A stretch of 58,713 nt of DNA from NCBI GenBank assembly GCA_028377305.1, contig JAONJW010000014.1, forward strand, positions 1 to 58,713. The letters are read 5' to 3'. Made by a program: the position numbers and the translations under genes. Shown here in pieces: positions 1 through 9,966 of the stretch. The stretch is from Prolixibacteraceae bacterium (lineage in GTDB: Bacteria; Bacteroidota; Bacteroidia; Bacteroidales; Prolixibacteraceae). The notes beneath the pieces are model-generated. The model had not been told where the DNA came from. It searched no databases and saw only the letters and a program-made list of their open reading frames with translations. Positions within the stretch are counted from its first letter, which is position 1. Each line of letters starts with the position of its first letter.

Positions 1-82
1 ATCATAAGGATGATTAAAGGGGTAGCGCAAGATATCTATGTACAGATAGGAGTGTCACTAGTAGGGGGAAAGATAGGGCAAA

Positions 83-116
83 TAAAAAAGCCTAAATCAA
101 AAAATGATTTAGGCTT
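83..116 (-). terminator. Terminator downstream of tRNA-Arg
   Basis: A 12-bp perfect stem (88-99 with 105-116, 5-nt loop) is followed on the minus strand by a U-rich run. It lies just 3' of the tRNA and fits an intrinsic terminator for it. Confidence 0.75.
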
Positions 117-122
117 AAGAAG

Positions 123-196
<74 letters not shown>

Positions 197-364
197 ATTT
201 CTTAATTGCGATGCAAATCTATGTATTTTGATTGAAGTTCCAAAAAAATAAGCCACTAAAAATGGGGAATAAATAAGGATAGATGGCTATAATTTTAATC
301 CTCAACAACATAAATAGAAAAAAAATTACGGGAAAACAAGAATGTTTTCCCGTAACAGTTCAAT

Positions 365-1651
365 TTATTTCATCAAACCTTCTAAATGGGATACAACCTC
401 TTCATCTGAAATACCAATAGGGATAACCATATCTGGTTTCTTCATAAAGATTTTATAATCCTTATGGAATCTTTTCTTTCCGCCACCGGTAATGTTAAGC
501 ATAATCAATGCATCTTTATCAAGTTGTGGAACATCCTTGATTAAAGTAGCCAAAGCAATAGCTGAAGCTGGCTCAATATCGATACCTTCAAGCTTCTCAA
601 ATAGTTCGCCTGCAGCAGCACCTTCTTCATTGCTTGCTGTCAACACATCCCCATCTGTTGCTTTTAGTGCGTCATACAAGCCTCCTATTAAACCATAAGG
701 AGGTTTTCTATTGGACAGTACTTTCGCATCAATCTCTTCCACTTGACGTCGTGCTTCGTCATCATCTTGTGGTAACATAGAACGAGAATCGGCTTTCCAT
801 GCCAACTTAATTGGAATGAAAGGTTCGTTTTGAGAAACCATTAACTTCATATTATTAGAACCAAAACGACCATCCTCTTGGAATCGTTGTACTGCTTCCC
901 ATGCTGCAATAGCTCCAGTACCGCTACCTACAGCTTGATAATAGTACGATGGGATATCTCCAATTGTTGTTATGGCAGAGTATACCGTTGTTGCCATACC
1001 ATCACGACGTGCAACATTCTTCGCACCACCCTCGGCATAGTATTCTGGCAAAGAACAAGCTACATTAGAAATATGAATCGCATCATAGTAATCACCACCA
1101 GAAGCCGCAGCGACAACCTTTACACATGGATCTAACTCATGATCAAAATATAGTGCATCAATATTATCCTCTGGGATACACAAAAGCAATGGAATTTTAT
1201 TCTCCGAACACACTCGAGCAAATGCTCGTGCTGTATTCCCTGCAGAAGCTACAACTAAAGTCTTATCTTTGGGTTCTGTTCCTCTTGCAATAACACAATA
1301 TGCTTCACACTCTTTGAACGATCCACTCTTCATATCGCCACCTCTTTCGGGCCAATAGCCACTGAAGGTGATATAAAGGTTAGATAGGCCTAAGTGTTGA
1401 CCTAAAGCATCACTTTTAAATGTAAAAGGAGAGCCTGCACCAGGTAATGTTTTTTGAATTGGTAACCAATCGGAGAACTTATATAGTCCTGGATGGTTAT
1501 TATGAATAGAAATTTGTTTCTCTTTGTAGACTGCTTGGATAAGAGCTGGGCCACAATTACAATCGTAATCTAGAATCCAGTCCTTATCTTCAAAACGAGC
1601 ATCACAACAAAGAGATTTTAAGTGATATTCTGTTTTCTTAAAATCAACCAT
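365..1651 (-). CDS. Cysteate synthase (PLP-dependent, threonine-synthase fold)
   Basis: Predicted PLP enzyme that makes L-cysteate from phosphoserine and sulfite. It resembles the archaeal/bacterial cysteate synthase branch of the threonine synthase family. A SFKE motif carries the expected Schiff-base lysine (K113 counted from this start), SAGNTA follows as the substrate loop, and GSGTGA is the phosphate-binding loop. The N-terminus is Cys-rich (CCD, CNC). A longer frame opens with TTG at 1681, but an exact -7 promoter element (1679-1686, minus strand) overlaps that codon, so the ATG at 1651 (428 residues) is preferred. In Bacteroidota cysteate feeds capnine-type sulfonolipids; in methanogens it feeds coenzyme M. 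No other sulfonolipid gene is nearby. The family call is firm; the end product is inferred. Confidence 0.85.
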   Translation of the reverse strand: MVDFKKTEYHLKSLCCDARFEDKDWILDYDCNCGPALIQAVYKEKQISIHNNHPGLYKFSDWLPIQKTLPGAGSPFTFKSDALGQHLGLSNLYITFSGYWPERGGDMKSGSFKECEAYCVIARGTEPKDKTLVVASAGNTARAFARVCSENKIPLLLCIPEDNIDALYFDHELDPCVKVVAAASGGDYYDAIHISNVACSLPEYYAEGGAKNVARRDGMATTVYSAITTIGDIPSYYYQAVGSGTGAIAAWEAVQRFQEDGRFGSNNMKLMVSQNEPFIPIKLAWKADSRSMLPQDDDEARRQVEEIDAKVLSNRKPPYGLIGGLYDALKATDGDVLTASNEEGAAAGELFEKLEGIDIEPASAIALATLIKDVPQLDKDALIMLNITGGGKKRFHKDYKIFMKKPDMVIPIGISDEEVVSHLEGLMK

Positions 1652-1678
1652 TACGGATTTGTTTTCATATTTTACGCA

Positions 1679-1686
1679 CAAAAATA
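1679..1686 (-). promoter_or_regulatory. -7 promoter element of the cysteate synthase gene
   Basis: The minus strand reads TATTTTTG, an exact match to the Bacteroidota -7 consensus TAnnTTTG. It sits 28 bases upstream of the ATG at 1651 and overlaps the alternative TTG start, which decides the start choice. No clear -33 element was seen. Confidence 0.5.
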
Positions 1687-1758
1687 AAGCTTTTTAAAAG
1701 AAGCTTAGTATAAATGGGAAATAAATCGAAAACAAGTTAATCATCTAACAAAACAAAT

Positions 1759-2484
1759 ATGGAGCATTGGCAATCATTTAAAAAGAAAACCTATCGACTG
1801 AGATACAGACTTCTACTTTTTTCACTACTACTTACCGTATTTGGTGATCTTTTCCTTCCTGTTAATAATTTAACCTACTTCACATACTTTAGACCATTAT
1901 GGCTATTGTTAGCCGTACTTGCTGGTTGGAACCTTGTGCACAAAAACCCAAAAAAGAATCTGATATACAAAGGGCTTCTGATCCTCCTCACACTAGGTGA
2001 GTTGACAAACCATATAGTCCCAATCGAACGATTAGATATCATCAAAGAGTTAGCTTACTTGGTATTCTTTACCATCTTCTCACTAGAGCTGTTCCATCAA
2101 ATTAGATCCGCAACCAAGGTTAACACCTCAATACTTACCGCTGTGTTTTGTGGACTTATCATTCTAGGTATAGCAGGAGGAATAGGTGCCATGGTCATTG
2201 AAACCATTACACCTAACTCATTCAAAGGAAACCTCATGGGTGACCAAATTGCCGATTTCCAGTACTTCAGTTTTATCACCATGACCACCGTAGGTTATGG
2301 TGACATTATTCCAATGACCATCTATGCAAAAAAATATACGGTGTTTATGACACTCGTTGGCAATTTCTATTCAATCGTAGTAGTCGGTATTATCATCGGA
2401 AAATTCACTTCATCCACCATCAAAAATGAAGAAAACCCACTAAACAGACACGCTTCACATAAAGATCCTAGAATAACGAATTGA
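1759..2484 (+). CDS. Potassium channel family protein
   Basis: Integral inner-membrane ion channel of 241 residues. The selectivity filter TVGYGD (residues 177-182) is preceded by a pore helix and followed by the last membrane helix (about 193-213). Four to five more hydrophobic segments lie upstream (about 18-33, 44-58, 70-84, 95-112, 124-148), which gives a six-TM voltage-channel-like layout. No arginine-rich S4 helix and no cytoplasmic RCK domain is visible, so gating is unclear. It is transcribed alone, divergent from the cysteate synthase gene, and ends before a bidirectional terminator. Confidence 0.85.
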   Translation: MEHWQSFKKKTYRLRYRLLLFSLLLTVFGDLFLPVNNLTYFTYFRPLWLLLAVLAGWNLVHKNPKKNLIYKGLLILLTLGELTNHIVPIERLDIIKELAYLVFFTIFSLELFHQIRSATKVNTSILTAVFCGLIILGIAGGIGAMVIETITPNSFKGNLMGDQIADFQYFSFITMTTVGYGDIIPMTIYAKKYTVFMTLVGNFYSIVVVGIIIGKFTSSTIKNEENPLNRHASHKDPRITN

Positions 2485-2498
2485 CACAACGATCAACA

Positions 2499-2533
2499 AA
2501 AAAGGTTGAGAGCAAAGTGCTATCAACCTTTTT
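2499..2533. terminator. Bidirectional terminator
   Basis: An 11-bp stem (2499-2509 with 2523-2533) has an A-run on one side and a T-run on the other. It can end both the channel gene (plus) and the lipoprotein operon (minus). Confidence 0.75.
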
Positions 2534-2571
2534 ATTCAATTCATCTCTTTTAAAAAAGGATCTAACGACAT

Positions 2572-3801
2572 CTACTTAACTTGAATACGTCCCATGTAAA
2601 TCAATTGACTATCATGTCTATTATCGGCTGTCTCAATCAAGCTTCGTAATGTAAACAGTGGTTCATACACACTTCTCTTCTCTTGATATACAACCTCAAT
2701 AGGCAGAGTTGGATCGATTGATGTCGGACTATATTGAATATACAGGGTTTCAAAACTATTTTGCTTCACCGTAAAAACATTACCATTTTGTTCTACATCA
2801 GCCATATCTCCAGCTTTACTACTCTTGAAATCCGTAGCCAACCAATAAGACGAGGAGTGCTTTACATCATCCTGAATCCAAACCACTCTTTCTGGATTAA
2901 TTCTACGACAATATTTGACCATCCAATCTAATGCTAAGCTATCTCTGTGTTCCATCCAATGACCTTTTCCCGGAACAACCTCTACGTAATGAGGATACCC
3001 ATTAGCATCGATATTATGTAAGCTATCTAACGCTAATTTCCACTCTCGAGCAATATCATTTCTATGATATGCAGCATCTTCAGCTCCCATAAACAGAGCA
3101 AATGGAAGATTACGCAAACCTAACGGTGTCACTTCATTTGGATGTCCTGCATTCATATTTGCTCCTGCCAAACGATCAGCAAACCGAGGAGCCAACTGAT
3201 AAACACCATCCCCTCCTGCCGAATAACCTGTGATATACACGCGATTTGGATCTACGTTATCAAACAAAATATAACTGCGTATGATCTTATTCAATAATTC
3301 ATCTACATGGCCTTGATGCCACATATCCCATGCATCAACAGCAGCCCTAGGAGCGACATACACAGTGTTGTTCATATTATGATACAACCCTATCTGGTTG
3401 CGCCACTGCTGATCATTGGCTTCTTTGGTGGTAGAACCCCCTCCATGAAGAGAAATAATTAAACTTTTAGCTTCCGCTGAGGATTCAAAGTATCTAACCT
3501 TTATTGGCATCACATACTTATCAAAAACATATGTTTTATCTATCCACTCTTTTTTCAAGGCTATAGAATCCTGTTGATCCAAATATTCCATATATAAAAC
3601 AGACGCCTTTTGCGCATCACTAGGAGTTAATGAAACATCCAGTGTTTCGGCAGACAGCGCTACTTTATCATTCTCTATTTGCTCTTCTAATGTATCCACA
3701 GCATTAGAAGATGGATCCATTAAAGTACATGCTGTCCATGTGGTAGACATCATTAATACCATACTAATGATAGGCAAATAACTTATCTTACACTTTTCCA
3801 T
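2572..3801 (-). CDS. Lipoprotein alpha/beta hydrolase (esterase/peptidase-like)
   Basis: Last gene of a four-gene minus-strand operon; its start abuts the stop of the transglutaminase-like gene. The signal peptide ends in a lipobox-like sequence with Cys at residue 25, so it is probably a lipoprotein. The alpha/beta-hydrolase core has the oxyanion region SLHGGG (117-122), the nucleophile motif GYSAGG (S194) and a late histidine in PGKGHW (H281); an acid is likely near D242. This resembles secreted feruloyl-esterase or PHB-depolymerase-type hydrolases. The C-terminal about 100 residues are beta-rich and unassigned. Substrate unknown; deacylation of a glycan or glycopeptide is suggested only by the operon. 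Confidence 0.75.
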   Translation of the reverse strand: MEKCKISYLPIISMVLMMSTTWTACTLMDPSSNAVDTLEEQIENDKVALSAETLDVSLTPSDAQKASVLYMEYLDQQDSIALKKEWIDKTYVFDKYVMPIKVRYFESSAEAKSLIISLHGGGSTTKEANDQQWRNQIGLYHNMNNTVYVAPRAAVDAWDMWHQGHVDELLNKIIRSYILFDNVDPNRVYITGYSAGGDGVYQLAPRFADRLAGANMNAGHPNEVTPLGLRNLPFALFMGAEDAAYHRNDIAREWKLALDSLHNIDANGYPHYVEVVPGKGHWMEHRDSLALDWMVKYCRRINPERVVWIQDDVKHSSSYWLATDFKSSKAGDMADVEQNGNVFTVKQNSFETLYIQYSPTSIDPTLPIEVVYQEKRSVYEPLFTLRSLIETADNRHDSQLIYMGRIQVK

Positions 3802-6468
3802 TTATTTCGTCTCTTCTAGTTTCTGGATTGTCTTAATCACCTGTTCACCTACCCCAATCTGATAACCATGAGATTGATAAACGATTTCACCTTTACGATT
3901 CACAACATAAACTGCAGGCAAACGACCATTAGACTTTATTTTCAATGCAGACTCAAACTGTAAAAGAATCTCTTGATCCACACCATATTGTGCTTGACTA
4001 GGGATAGCAAAAGGATTGCTTTCGAAAGACGAAGTCAACTTATCTTTAGGAATAAGGAAAGTCATCGCCACCCCATTCGACTCAAACTTCTTCTTCAAAC
4101 TCTTCACATCACCCATAAAATGCTTTGTTGGCTCTCTATCTGGATCCAACCATGCAACAACAGCAATCTCTCCTTTCATGCTCTTAGCCAATGAAATCGA
4201 CTTAGATTGATCTGGATAAGCCACAAACGATGAGTTGTAATCCACCTTACCTAACACCGGTAGAGGTTTCATATCTTTTCGCACCGAAACTGTTACTTTG
4301 GTTACTTGTCCCTCTTTCACTTCAAAGAATGATAAACGGGTAAGGACCGAACCATCTTTCATTCGATTTCCCGAAGTCACCATATAAGAACCAACGGGAA
4401 CATCTACTGTAATAGCTTTCTTCTCTAATTTCACTCCTTCAGGAAAATCTTTCACTGCCTTTCCTTGATCAAAAGCAAGCGTTCGGTACATTCCATTCTC
4501 AAAACGGGCAATAGTAAACTGTCCATAATACTGTAAAGCTTTGCGAGGATCGGCATTCACCATCTGAAGAGTCCCTTTCTTCGACATGGTAGTTTTCAGC
4601 TCAAAACGAACATCAACCCACTTCCCATCCTCAAAATATTGTGGCTGCTTTGTGGCAGGCTCTAAGCGGGCAGGAACCCCTAAAGAACGACAACTTGCAA
4701 CAAAGAAAATAGCACGGCTTCTTTTGTCAACACGCTTCAACTCGAACGCACCTTGTGGAGATAACGGAACCCTAAACGCATTATTATCTGTATCCAAAGT
4801 CATATGCTCATGCATCCATTCAGTCAACTCTTTTACAGAACCCACATCTCCCAAAACACCTTTTAAATAAGCCTTATATGATGTCAGTAACTCTTTCTCA
4901 ACTCTAGGATTCAAAACATATTTTGCCCAAAATGCCTTAGTGTCATATTTGTTTTTATCAAAAGATGGAGTATCTCGAAGATGAGAAGTAAAGACATCCT
5001 CTGGTGTATCTTGAAGATCTTTATAAGAGACCTCATGATACATTCGGATCAAGACATCTCTATCATCAGGGCTCGATGCTTCAAGCAAACCTAAAACCAC
5101 AGATCCATTCCCACGAGAAGCTTTTAATATCACCTCCAAATCTTTTTTATCTACCCCCAGCGCTTTTGCCTTGGCTGCAACATCTATTGTATTACTAACA
5201 AAAGTCTTCTGGTAAGCACCACGAATCTTATCTTCCTCTGCCAAACGACGACTATTCTCTTTACGCTGCGCCTCAGTAACCTCTGTCACCCTACGCACAT
5301 TCTCTATAGGAGGAACCAAATCAAAGTCTATATTTCCCTCCGTATGCAGATGTGGGTCAAAAACAATCTCATGAATCCCTCCAGACGCTGTGATCTTCTT
5401 TATCGAATATCCTTGATCATTATAGACCCAAACCAACACATCGCCTAGTCCTGTTTTTATATGACAAACACCATCTTCATTCGTGATTCGTTTCATAATC
5501 GGATAGATCTCGGCATAATTATATAACGTGATCGCTACTGTCGCATTCACTATTGGCTGACCCTTGACATCCACCACTTTGATCGTATTGTCTGCCACGG
5601 GTGCATAATTCTCCGTTACATTTAACAGTGACGTCAACCCATCTTTTGACACATGAGATGGCGCATCCTGCATCAATCCAAATGTACGAGCATTCATTAA
5701 GATACCACGACTAGCAGGACCTTCAAACCAACCCATATTGAATTCAGGTGCAGGCTCACATGCTCCAGTAAAATACCACTTACCATCAATACAAACTTCC
5801 ACCCAAGCATGGTTGTCATCACTATGAGCCCAACGAGGTGTATACACTTGACGTGCTGGTATTCCTACAGAACGGTAGGCAGCCACAGCAAATACAGACT
5901 CTTCCCCACAGCGACCATAAGCATTCTTGACAGAGGACATAGGAGAAAATGTACGAGCATCCGTCACATGATAAGTCACCTTCTCATGACACCAATGATT
6001 CACCTCTAAAGCCGCATCATGCATATTCATCCCTTGGATACGATCTTTCAGCTCTTGAAAGAAAACTTCTCTATGGTTATCTAAGTTCTCATTATTACTC
6101 CTAAAAGGAACCACATAATGACGGAAATTCTCTTCCGATACACGCTTTCCCCAAGGAAAAAAATCTCGAATATTATAGGCTAAATGCACATTCTTATATA
6201 AAAATTCGCCATCATAATCGGCAATATCATTCAATGGCATATAAGCATATATAAATTTCAGCGCCTCTTTCTCATCAGCAGTAATCGTATCACTTTCAAA
6301 AACAGACAGTAGTGCATTATGACGCTTCTCAAAAAGCGGCATTCTTGATTGAAATTGTGCATCTACCCTTGCCTTGAATGCTTTATCTGTAATAAAACTA
6401 GACTTTGTTGTGTTGACACAACTCCACAACACAACAAAACTCAATATGCATAATAGTTTATATCTCAT
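3802..6468 (-). CDS. Large transglutaminase-like lipoprotein with thioredoxin-fold C-terminus
   Basis: An 888-residue predicted lipoprotein (lipobox VLWSC, Cys17). The first transglutaminase-like domain (about 150-255) has Cys187 in GRCGEES and His220 in DDNHAWVEV; the usual third-position Asp appears to be Glu238. A CarboxypepD_reg-type beta domain (about 295-370) follows. A second transglutaminase-like segment (about 560-650) lacks the Cys and His and is probably inactive. The C-terminus (about 760-888) looks like a thioredoxin/AhpC fold without a CxxC pair. Transglutaminase-like folds include peptidases and amidases as well as cross-linkers, so the reaction is unknown. It starts 12 bases after the CBM9-like gene and abuts the esterase. 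Confidence 0.75.
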   Translation of the reverse strand: MRYKLLCILSFVVLWSCVNTTKSSFITDKAFKARVDAQFQSRMPLFEKRHNALLSVFESDTITADEKEALKFIYAYMPLNDIADYDGEFLYKNVHLAYNIRDFFPWGKRVSEENFRHYVVPFRSNNENLDNHREVFFQELKDRIQGMNMHDAALEVNHWCHEKVTYHVTDARTFSPMSSVKNAYGRCGEESVFAVAAYRSVGIPARQVYTPRWAHSDDNHAWVEVCIDGKWYFTGACEPAPEFNMGWFEGPASRGILMNARTFGLMQDAPSHVSKDGLTSLLNVTENYAPVADNTIKVVDVKGQPIVNATVAITLYNYAEIYPIMKRITNEDGVCHIKTGLGDVLVWVYNDQGYSIKKITASGGIHEIVFDPHLHTEGNIDFDLVPPIENVRRVTEVTEAQRKENSRRLAEEDKIRGAYQKTFVSNTIDVAAKAKALGVDKKDLEVILKASRGNGSVVLGLLEASSPDDRDVLIRMYHEVSYKDLQDTPEDVFTSHLRDTPSFDKNKYDTKAFWAKYVLNPRVEKELLTSYKAYLKGVLGDVGSVKELTEWMHEHMTLDTDNNAFRVPLSPQGAFELKRVDKRSRAIFFVASCRSLGVPARLEPATKQPQYFEDGKWVDVRFELKTTMSKKGTLQMVNADPRKALQYYGQFTIARFENGMYRTLAFDQGKAVKDFPEGVKLEKKAITVDVPVGSYMVTSGNRMKDGSVLTRLSFFEVKEGQVTKVTVSVRKDMKPLPVLGKVDYNSSFVAYPDQSKSISLAKSMKGEIAVVAWLDPDREPTKHFMGDVKSLKKKFESNGVAMTFLIPKDKLTSSFESNPFAIPSQAQYGVDQEILLQFESALKIKSNGRLPAVYVVNRKGEIVYQSHGYQIGVGEQVIKTIQKLEETK

Positions 6469-6480
6469 AACATGGTTGTT

Positions 6481-7608
6481 TTACTTAAGCTCTTTCCACA
6501 CTTTACTATCCCAATGAATCACCATCACCTCTTTTTCTGAAAATGGCATGGTTGCTTCCCATCGATTCTTTCCATTAGTCATGATTCTCAATGACGACAA
6601 CTGATCACCAGTCAACACATTAGACAACCCTAACGAAGCAGCTTGAGTTGCTGGCTTTCCATACTTCTTTATATAATCCACTTGTGCATAATAAACTTGA
6701 CGCAACAACCATTTTGCTTGATCCTCTCCATTGTCTTTAAATACAACCTCGCCTGCTGTTTCTCGAGAAAATTGAACCAATCCCCATGTTTCGGGTTGAT
6801 GCATTGCAATCACACCTTGTGGCGACCAAACCCAATTATGCTCAGGGAGAGTCTTCCCTGTAGTCTTGCTCTTACTCTTCCGATACGTTCCATCTTTCTG
6901 ACGATCGACATCCCAGTTTACTCTTGAGAAGTTTACTTTCCAAATCTCATCCGCTCGAGGAATGCCTTTATGATCATTTGCTTCCTCTAGATCACTCCAA
7001 GGTAACGCAACCTCAACCGTCCACTTATGGTCTTTATCTTTCGAATTATTCAATGTACCATAAACCTTAACAGCACTCTTTATTCCTCGAATGGTCCATG
7101 CGTCTAAAACATGCATTCCCGGATCACGATAAGGCTTGGTCAAAATTAAGTCCCACTGCGTATTGAAAGCATTCATCTCATACTCATAATAATGGTGGGT
7201 GTCCCCATTAGGATCAATAAAGATCTCAATATCATTATCCCTAAAGATGACGGCATCTCTTTCAGTCAGTGTGGCCCATATATGTGGCTCTTCCAATTCA
7301 AAAGCAAAATAGAAGTAGGTATCATCCCACAACATTTTTGCTTTGGTAGCAAAAGTCGGTTGTGATCTCTCTTCCCCTTCTATGTCCACAAACATACTAG
7401 TCCACTGCGCCTTGTTCCATGCCTCATCATTCAAATTCCCATCAATCCGAATGGTGCCCGCACTACGAAGAGCAACATATTGCTCTGGTGAGTAAGCAAC
7501 CTCCTTCCTATTCTCTAATACAGGCTCAGCCTCTGTTTTAGGCTGACTCACACAAGAAAATAACAGTGCCAATGATCCAATTCCTAATGCATGTTTAAAC
7601 AATTGCAT
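6481..7608 (-). CDS. CBM9-like (DOMON-type) carbohydrate-binding lipoprotein
   Basis: A 375-residue lipoprotein with lipobox LLFSC (Cys19). The N-terminal half (about 48-260) has the hallmarks of CBM9-like domains: IDGNLNDEAW, then FATKAKMLWDDTYFYFAFE, then a DNDIEIFIDPNGD segment. No catalytic motif is seen. Lying between the GH92 gene and the transglutaminase-like gene, it may bind the glycan that GH92 trims. Confidence 0.8.
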   Translation of the reverse strand: MQLFKHALGIGSLALLFSCVSQPKTEAEPVLENRKEVAYSPEQYVALRSAGTIRIDGNLNDEAWNKAQWTSMFVDIEGEERSQPTFATKAKMLWDDTYFYFAFELEEPHIWATLTERDAVIFRDNDIEIFIDPNGDTHHYYEYEMNAFNTQWDLILTKPYRDPGMHVLDAWTIRGIKSAVKVYGTLNNSKDKDHKWTVEVALPWSDLEEANDHKGIPRADEIWKVNFSRVNWDVDRQKDGTYRKSKSKTTGKTLPEHNWVWSPQGVIAMHQPETWGLVQFSRETAGEVVFKDNGEDQAKWLLRQVYYAQVDYIKKYGKPATQAASLGLSNVLTGDQLSSLRIMTNGKNRWEATMPFSEKEVMVIHWDSKVWKELK

Positions 7609-7740
7609 AATTCTTTAGTTTAAAGTTGTGTTTATCCCAATTACTATCATGATAATGACCCAAAAGTATACCCTCCAATTACAGTATAAATGGCAAATAT
7701 TAAATTAAACCATTTCATAATAGTTTTGGCTTTTCAAGGT

Positions 7741-9966
7741 TTAATTCCAACTCTTATTAGGGGAAGCTCCCATCTCAAAATGAAGAACACCACCCTTCAT
7801 AATCTCTTTATGTGAGATAAATGGCTTCTCTAAAGCCACTCCGTTCCATGTCACCTGCTGAATATAGATATGTTTATCATCTATTCCCGGTGCTTCAATT
7901 TGAAGCTTCTTCCCTTGGGGTAACGTTAATTCAAAGAGAGGCATCCATGGTGAAGTGATCGCATATTGCCCATCCGCTGGATTCACAGGATAAAGTCCCA
8001 TCGAACTCATCATTAACCATGCAGACATTTGCCCACAATCTTCATTCCCACAATAACCATCTGGTTTATCAAAATACTGTGACTCTATAATACGTCTTGT
8101 CAACTCTTGTGTTTTCCACGGCATTCCCACATAATTGTATAGATAAGCCACATGATGACTAGGTTCATTACCATGAGCATACTGACCGATCATACCAGTG
8201 GAAAAAATAGGCAGCTTATCTCCCGCCGCTGGATAATATGTAAACATCGAATCCAACTTTGCTATAAAAGGTTCTGTTCCTCCAATGGCTTTCACCAATC
8301 CTTCCACATCCTGGGGAACAAACCAAACATATTGCCATGCATTACTTTCACAAAAATCGTTGGTATACTCTTTAGCTATAAATGGTTTTACAAAAGAACC
8401 ATCCGCTTTGCGTGCCCTCATAAATGTAGAATGCTCGTCATATACACTTCTCCAATAATTTGCTCTTTTACTAAAGTAATCATAGTCATCACTCTTATCT
8501 AATGCTTTGGCAAACTGTGCAATACACCAATCATCATACGCATACTCTAACGTTTTTGAAACAGACCAATTCTCATGCCCTTCATTGTAAGCAATATACC
8601 CAAGAGATTTATATTGATCAATCTCCCGCTCATCAACCATCGCACTCGCTTTACAAGCCTCATATGCCTCTTCTGGATCAAAGCCTTTAAACCCTTTAAA
8701 ATATGCATCCACAATCACAGGAACAGCATGATAACCAATCATCATATTGGTCTCTTCTCCTGCCATAGTCCAAACAGGTAAACGACCACTCTGCTTATAA
8801 TGGTTAACCATAGACAATACAAAGTCGTTAACACGCTCTGGTTCTATGATGGTAAAAAGAGGATGCGCTGTTCTAAAGGTATCCCACAACGAGAAAGTAT
8901 CATAATGAATACCTCCAGCAGCTTGGGTAATCTTTCCTCCAACCCCTTTGTAACGACCATCAACATCACTATACATCGTTGGGGCCAATAATAAATGGTA
9001 GTAATTAGAATAGAATATACGCTTTTGATTCAACGTCCCTTCTGCCTTTACTTTCGACAGTGAAGCCTCCCATTTGTTTTGAGTAGACTCCTTAACCATA
9101 GCAAAATTCTTTTCCGCAACCTCAGCTTTCATATTCTCTCTTGCCCCTTCAATCGAGACACTAGACAAACCTACTTTCAGTTCAATCACCTCATCATCGG
9201 AAGTAGCATAATGGAGAAGAATCTTTGAAGAAACACCATCGGTCTCTGACCCTTTCACCACCTCAGAACCCTCAGATAGTTCAATCTTATCGGCAACCTT
9301 GGAGAACTCCGCAACAAAATATACCTTCTGATTTCTTGCCCATCCTTTTGAAAAACGATAGCCTTCAATAGTCTTATTATCCAAAACGTTTAAGTGTGTT
9401 CCTGTGGGAGCATCCCAGTTCATTGCAAAACCGAGGTCAATCGCTATTCGGCTATCCTTATCCTGTGGAAATGTGTAGCGATGTACACCAACACGATCTG
9501 TTGCTGTCAGTTCTGCACGAATGCCTGAACTCTTTAAGAGAACGCTATAATAACCTGGAGAAGCCTCTTCATCCTTATGAGCAAACTTCGAATAAGGGCG
9601 ATAAACCCCGTCGGTTAGCGATTCAGTAAAACGACTATTATAGGGCATAACCAAAATATCATAAAGATCACCTGCTCCAGTCCCAGTTAAATGGGTATGT
9701 GAGAATCCGGCAATCGTAGAATCAGGATAAAAATAACCTGCAATTCGATCCCATCCGGGCAATCCATTATCCGGACTTAGTTGCACCATCCCAAAAGGAG
9801 TAGTTGCTCCAGGATATGTATTCCCAGGACCATCTGTTCCTACAAAAACGTTTACATAGTCAATAAGTCTTTCGGTACTAATATCCGTGCTATTATTCTT
9901 TGTAGTCCCACAAGATAACAGCCCAGATAAACATGAAATTAGTATTAGCAATTTAGTATTGTTCAT
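7741..9966 (-). CDS. GH92 alpha-mannosidase lipoprotein
   Basis: First gene of the operon, 741 residues. The signal peptide ends in lipobox LLSC (Cys19). The N-terminal beta-sandwich starts at VNVFVGTDGPGNTYPGAT and GFSHTHLTGTG, and the catalytic (alpha/alpha)6 domain ends with GNEDCGQMSAW (about 640-650), the GH92 signature that contains the conserved Glu642 and Asp643. Length and motifs are typical of calcium-dependent exo-alpha-mannosidases acting on N-glycans or yeast mannan, probably at the cell surface or in the periplasm. The gap to the next gene is 132 bases, so an internal promoter is possible. No SusC/SusD pair accompanies it. Confidence 0.93.
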   Translation of the reverse strand: MNNTKLLILISCLSGLLSCGTTKNNSTDISTERLIDYVNVFVGTDGPGNTYPGATTPFGMVQLSPDNGLPGWDRIAGYFYPDSTIAGFSHTHLTGTGAGDLYDILVMPYNSRFTESLTDGVYRPYSKFAHKDEEASPGYYSVLLKSSGIRAELTATDRVGVHRYTFPQDKDSRIAIDLGFAMNWDAPTGTHLNVLDNKTIEGYRFSKGWARNQKVYFVAEFSKVADKIELSEGSEVVKGSETDGVSSKILLHYATSDDEVIELKVGLSSVSIEGARENMKAEVAEKNFAMVKESTQNKWEASLSKVKAEGTLNQKRIFYSNYYHLLLAPTMYSDVDGRYKGVGGKITQAAGGIHYDTFSLWDTFRTAHPLFTIIEPERVNDFVLSMVNHYKQSGRLPVWTMAGEETNMMIGYHAVPVIVDAYFKGFKGFDPEEAYEACKASAMVDEREIDQYKSLGYIAYNEGHENWSVSKTLEYAYDDWCIAQFAKALDKSDDYDYFSKRANYWRSVYDEHSTFMRARKADGSFVKPFIAKEYTNDFCESNAWQYVWFVPQDVEGLVKAIGGTEPFIAKLDSMFTYYPAAGDKLPIFSTGMIGQYAHGNEPSHHVAYLYNYVGMPWKTQELTRRIIESQYFDKPDGYCGNEDCGQMSAWLMMSSMGLYPVNPADGQYAITSPWMPLFELTLPQGKKLQIEAPGIDDKHIYIQQVTWNGVALEKPFISHKEIMKGGVLHFEMGASPNKSWN

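Noticed and set aside
1651-1681. TTG at 1681 as the start of cysteate synthase
   Set aside because: An exact -7 promoter element overlaps the codon, so it would not be in the transcript.
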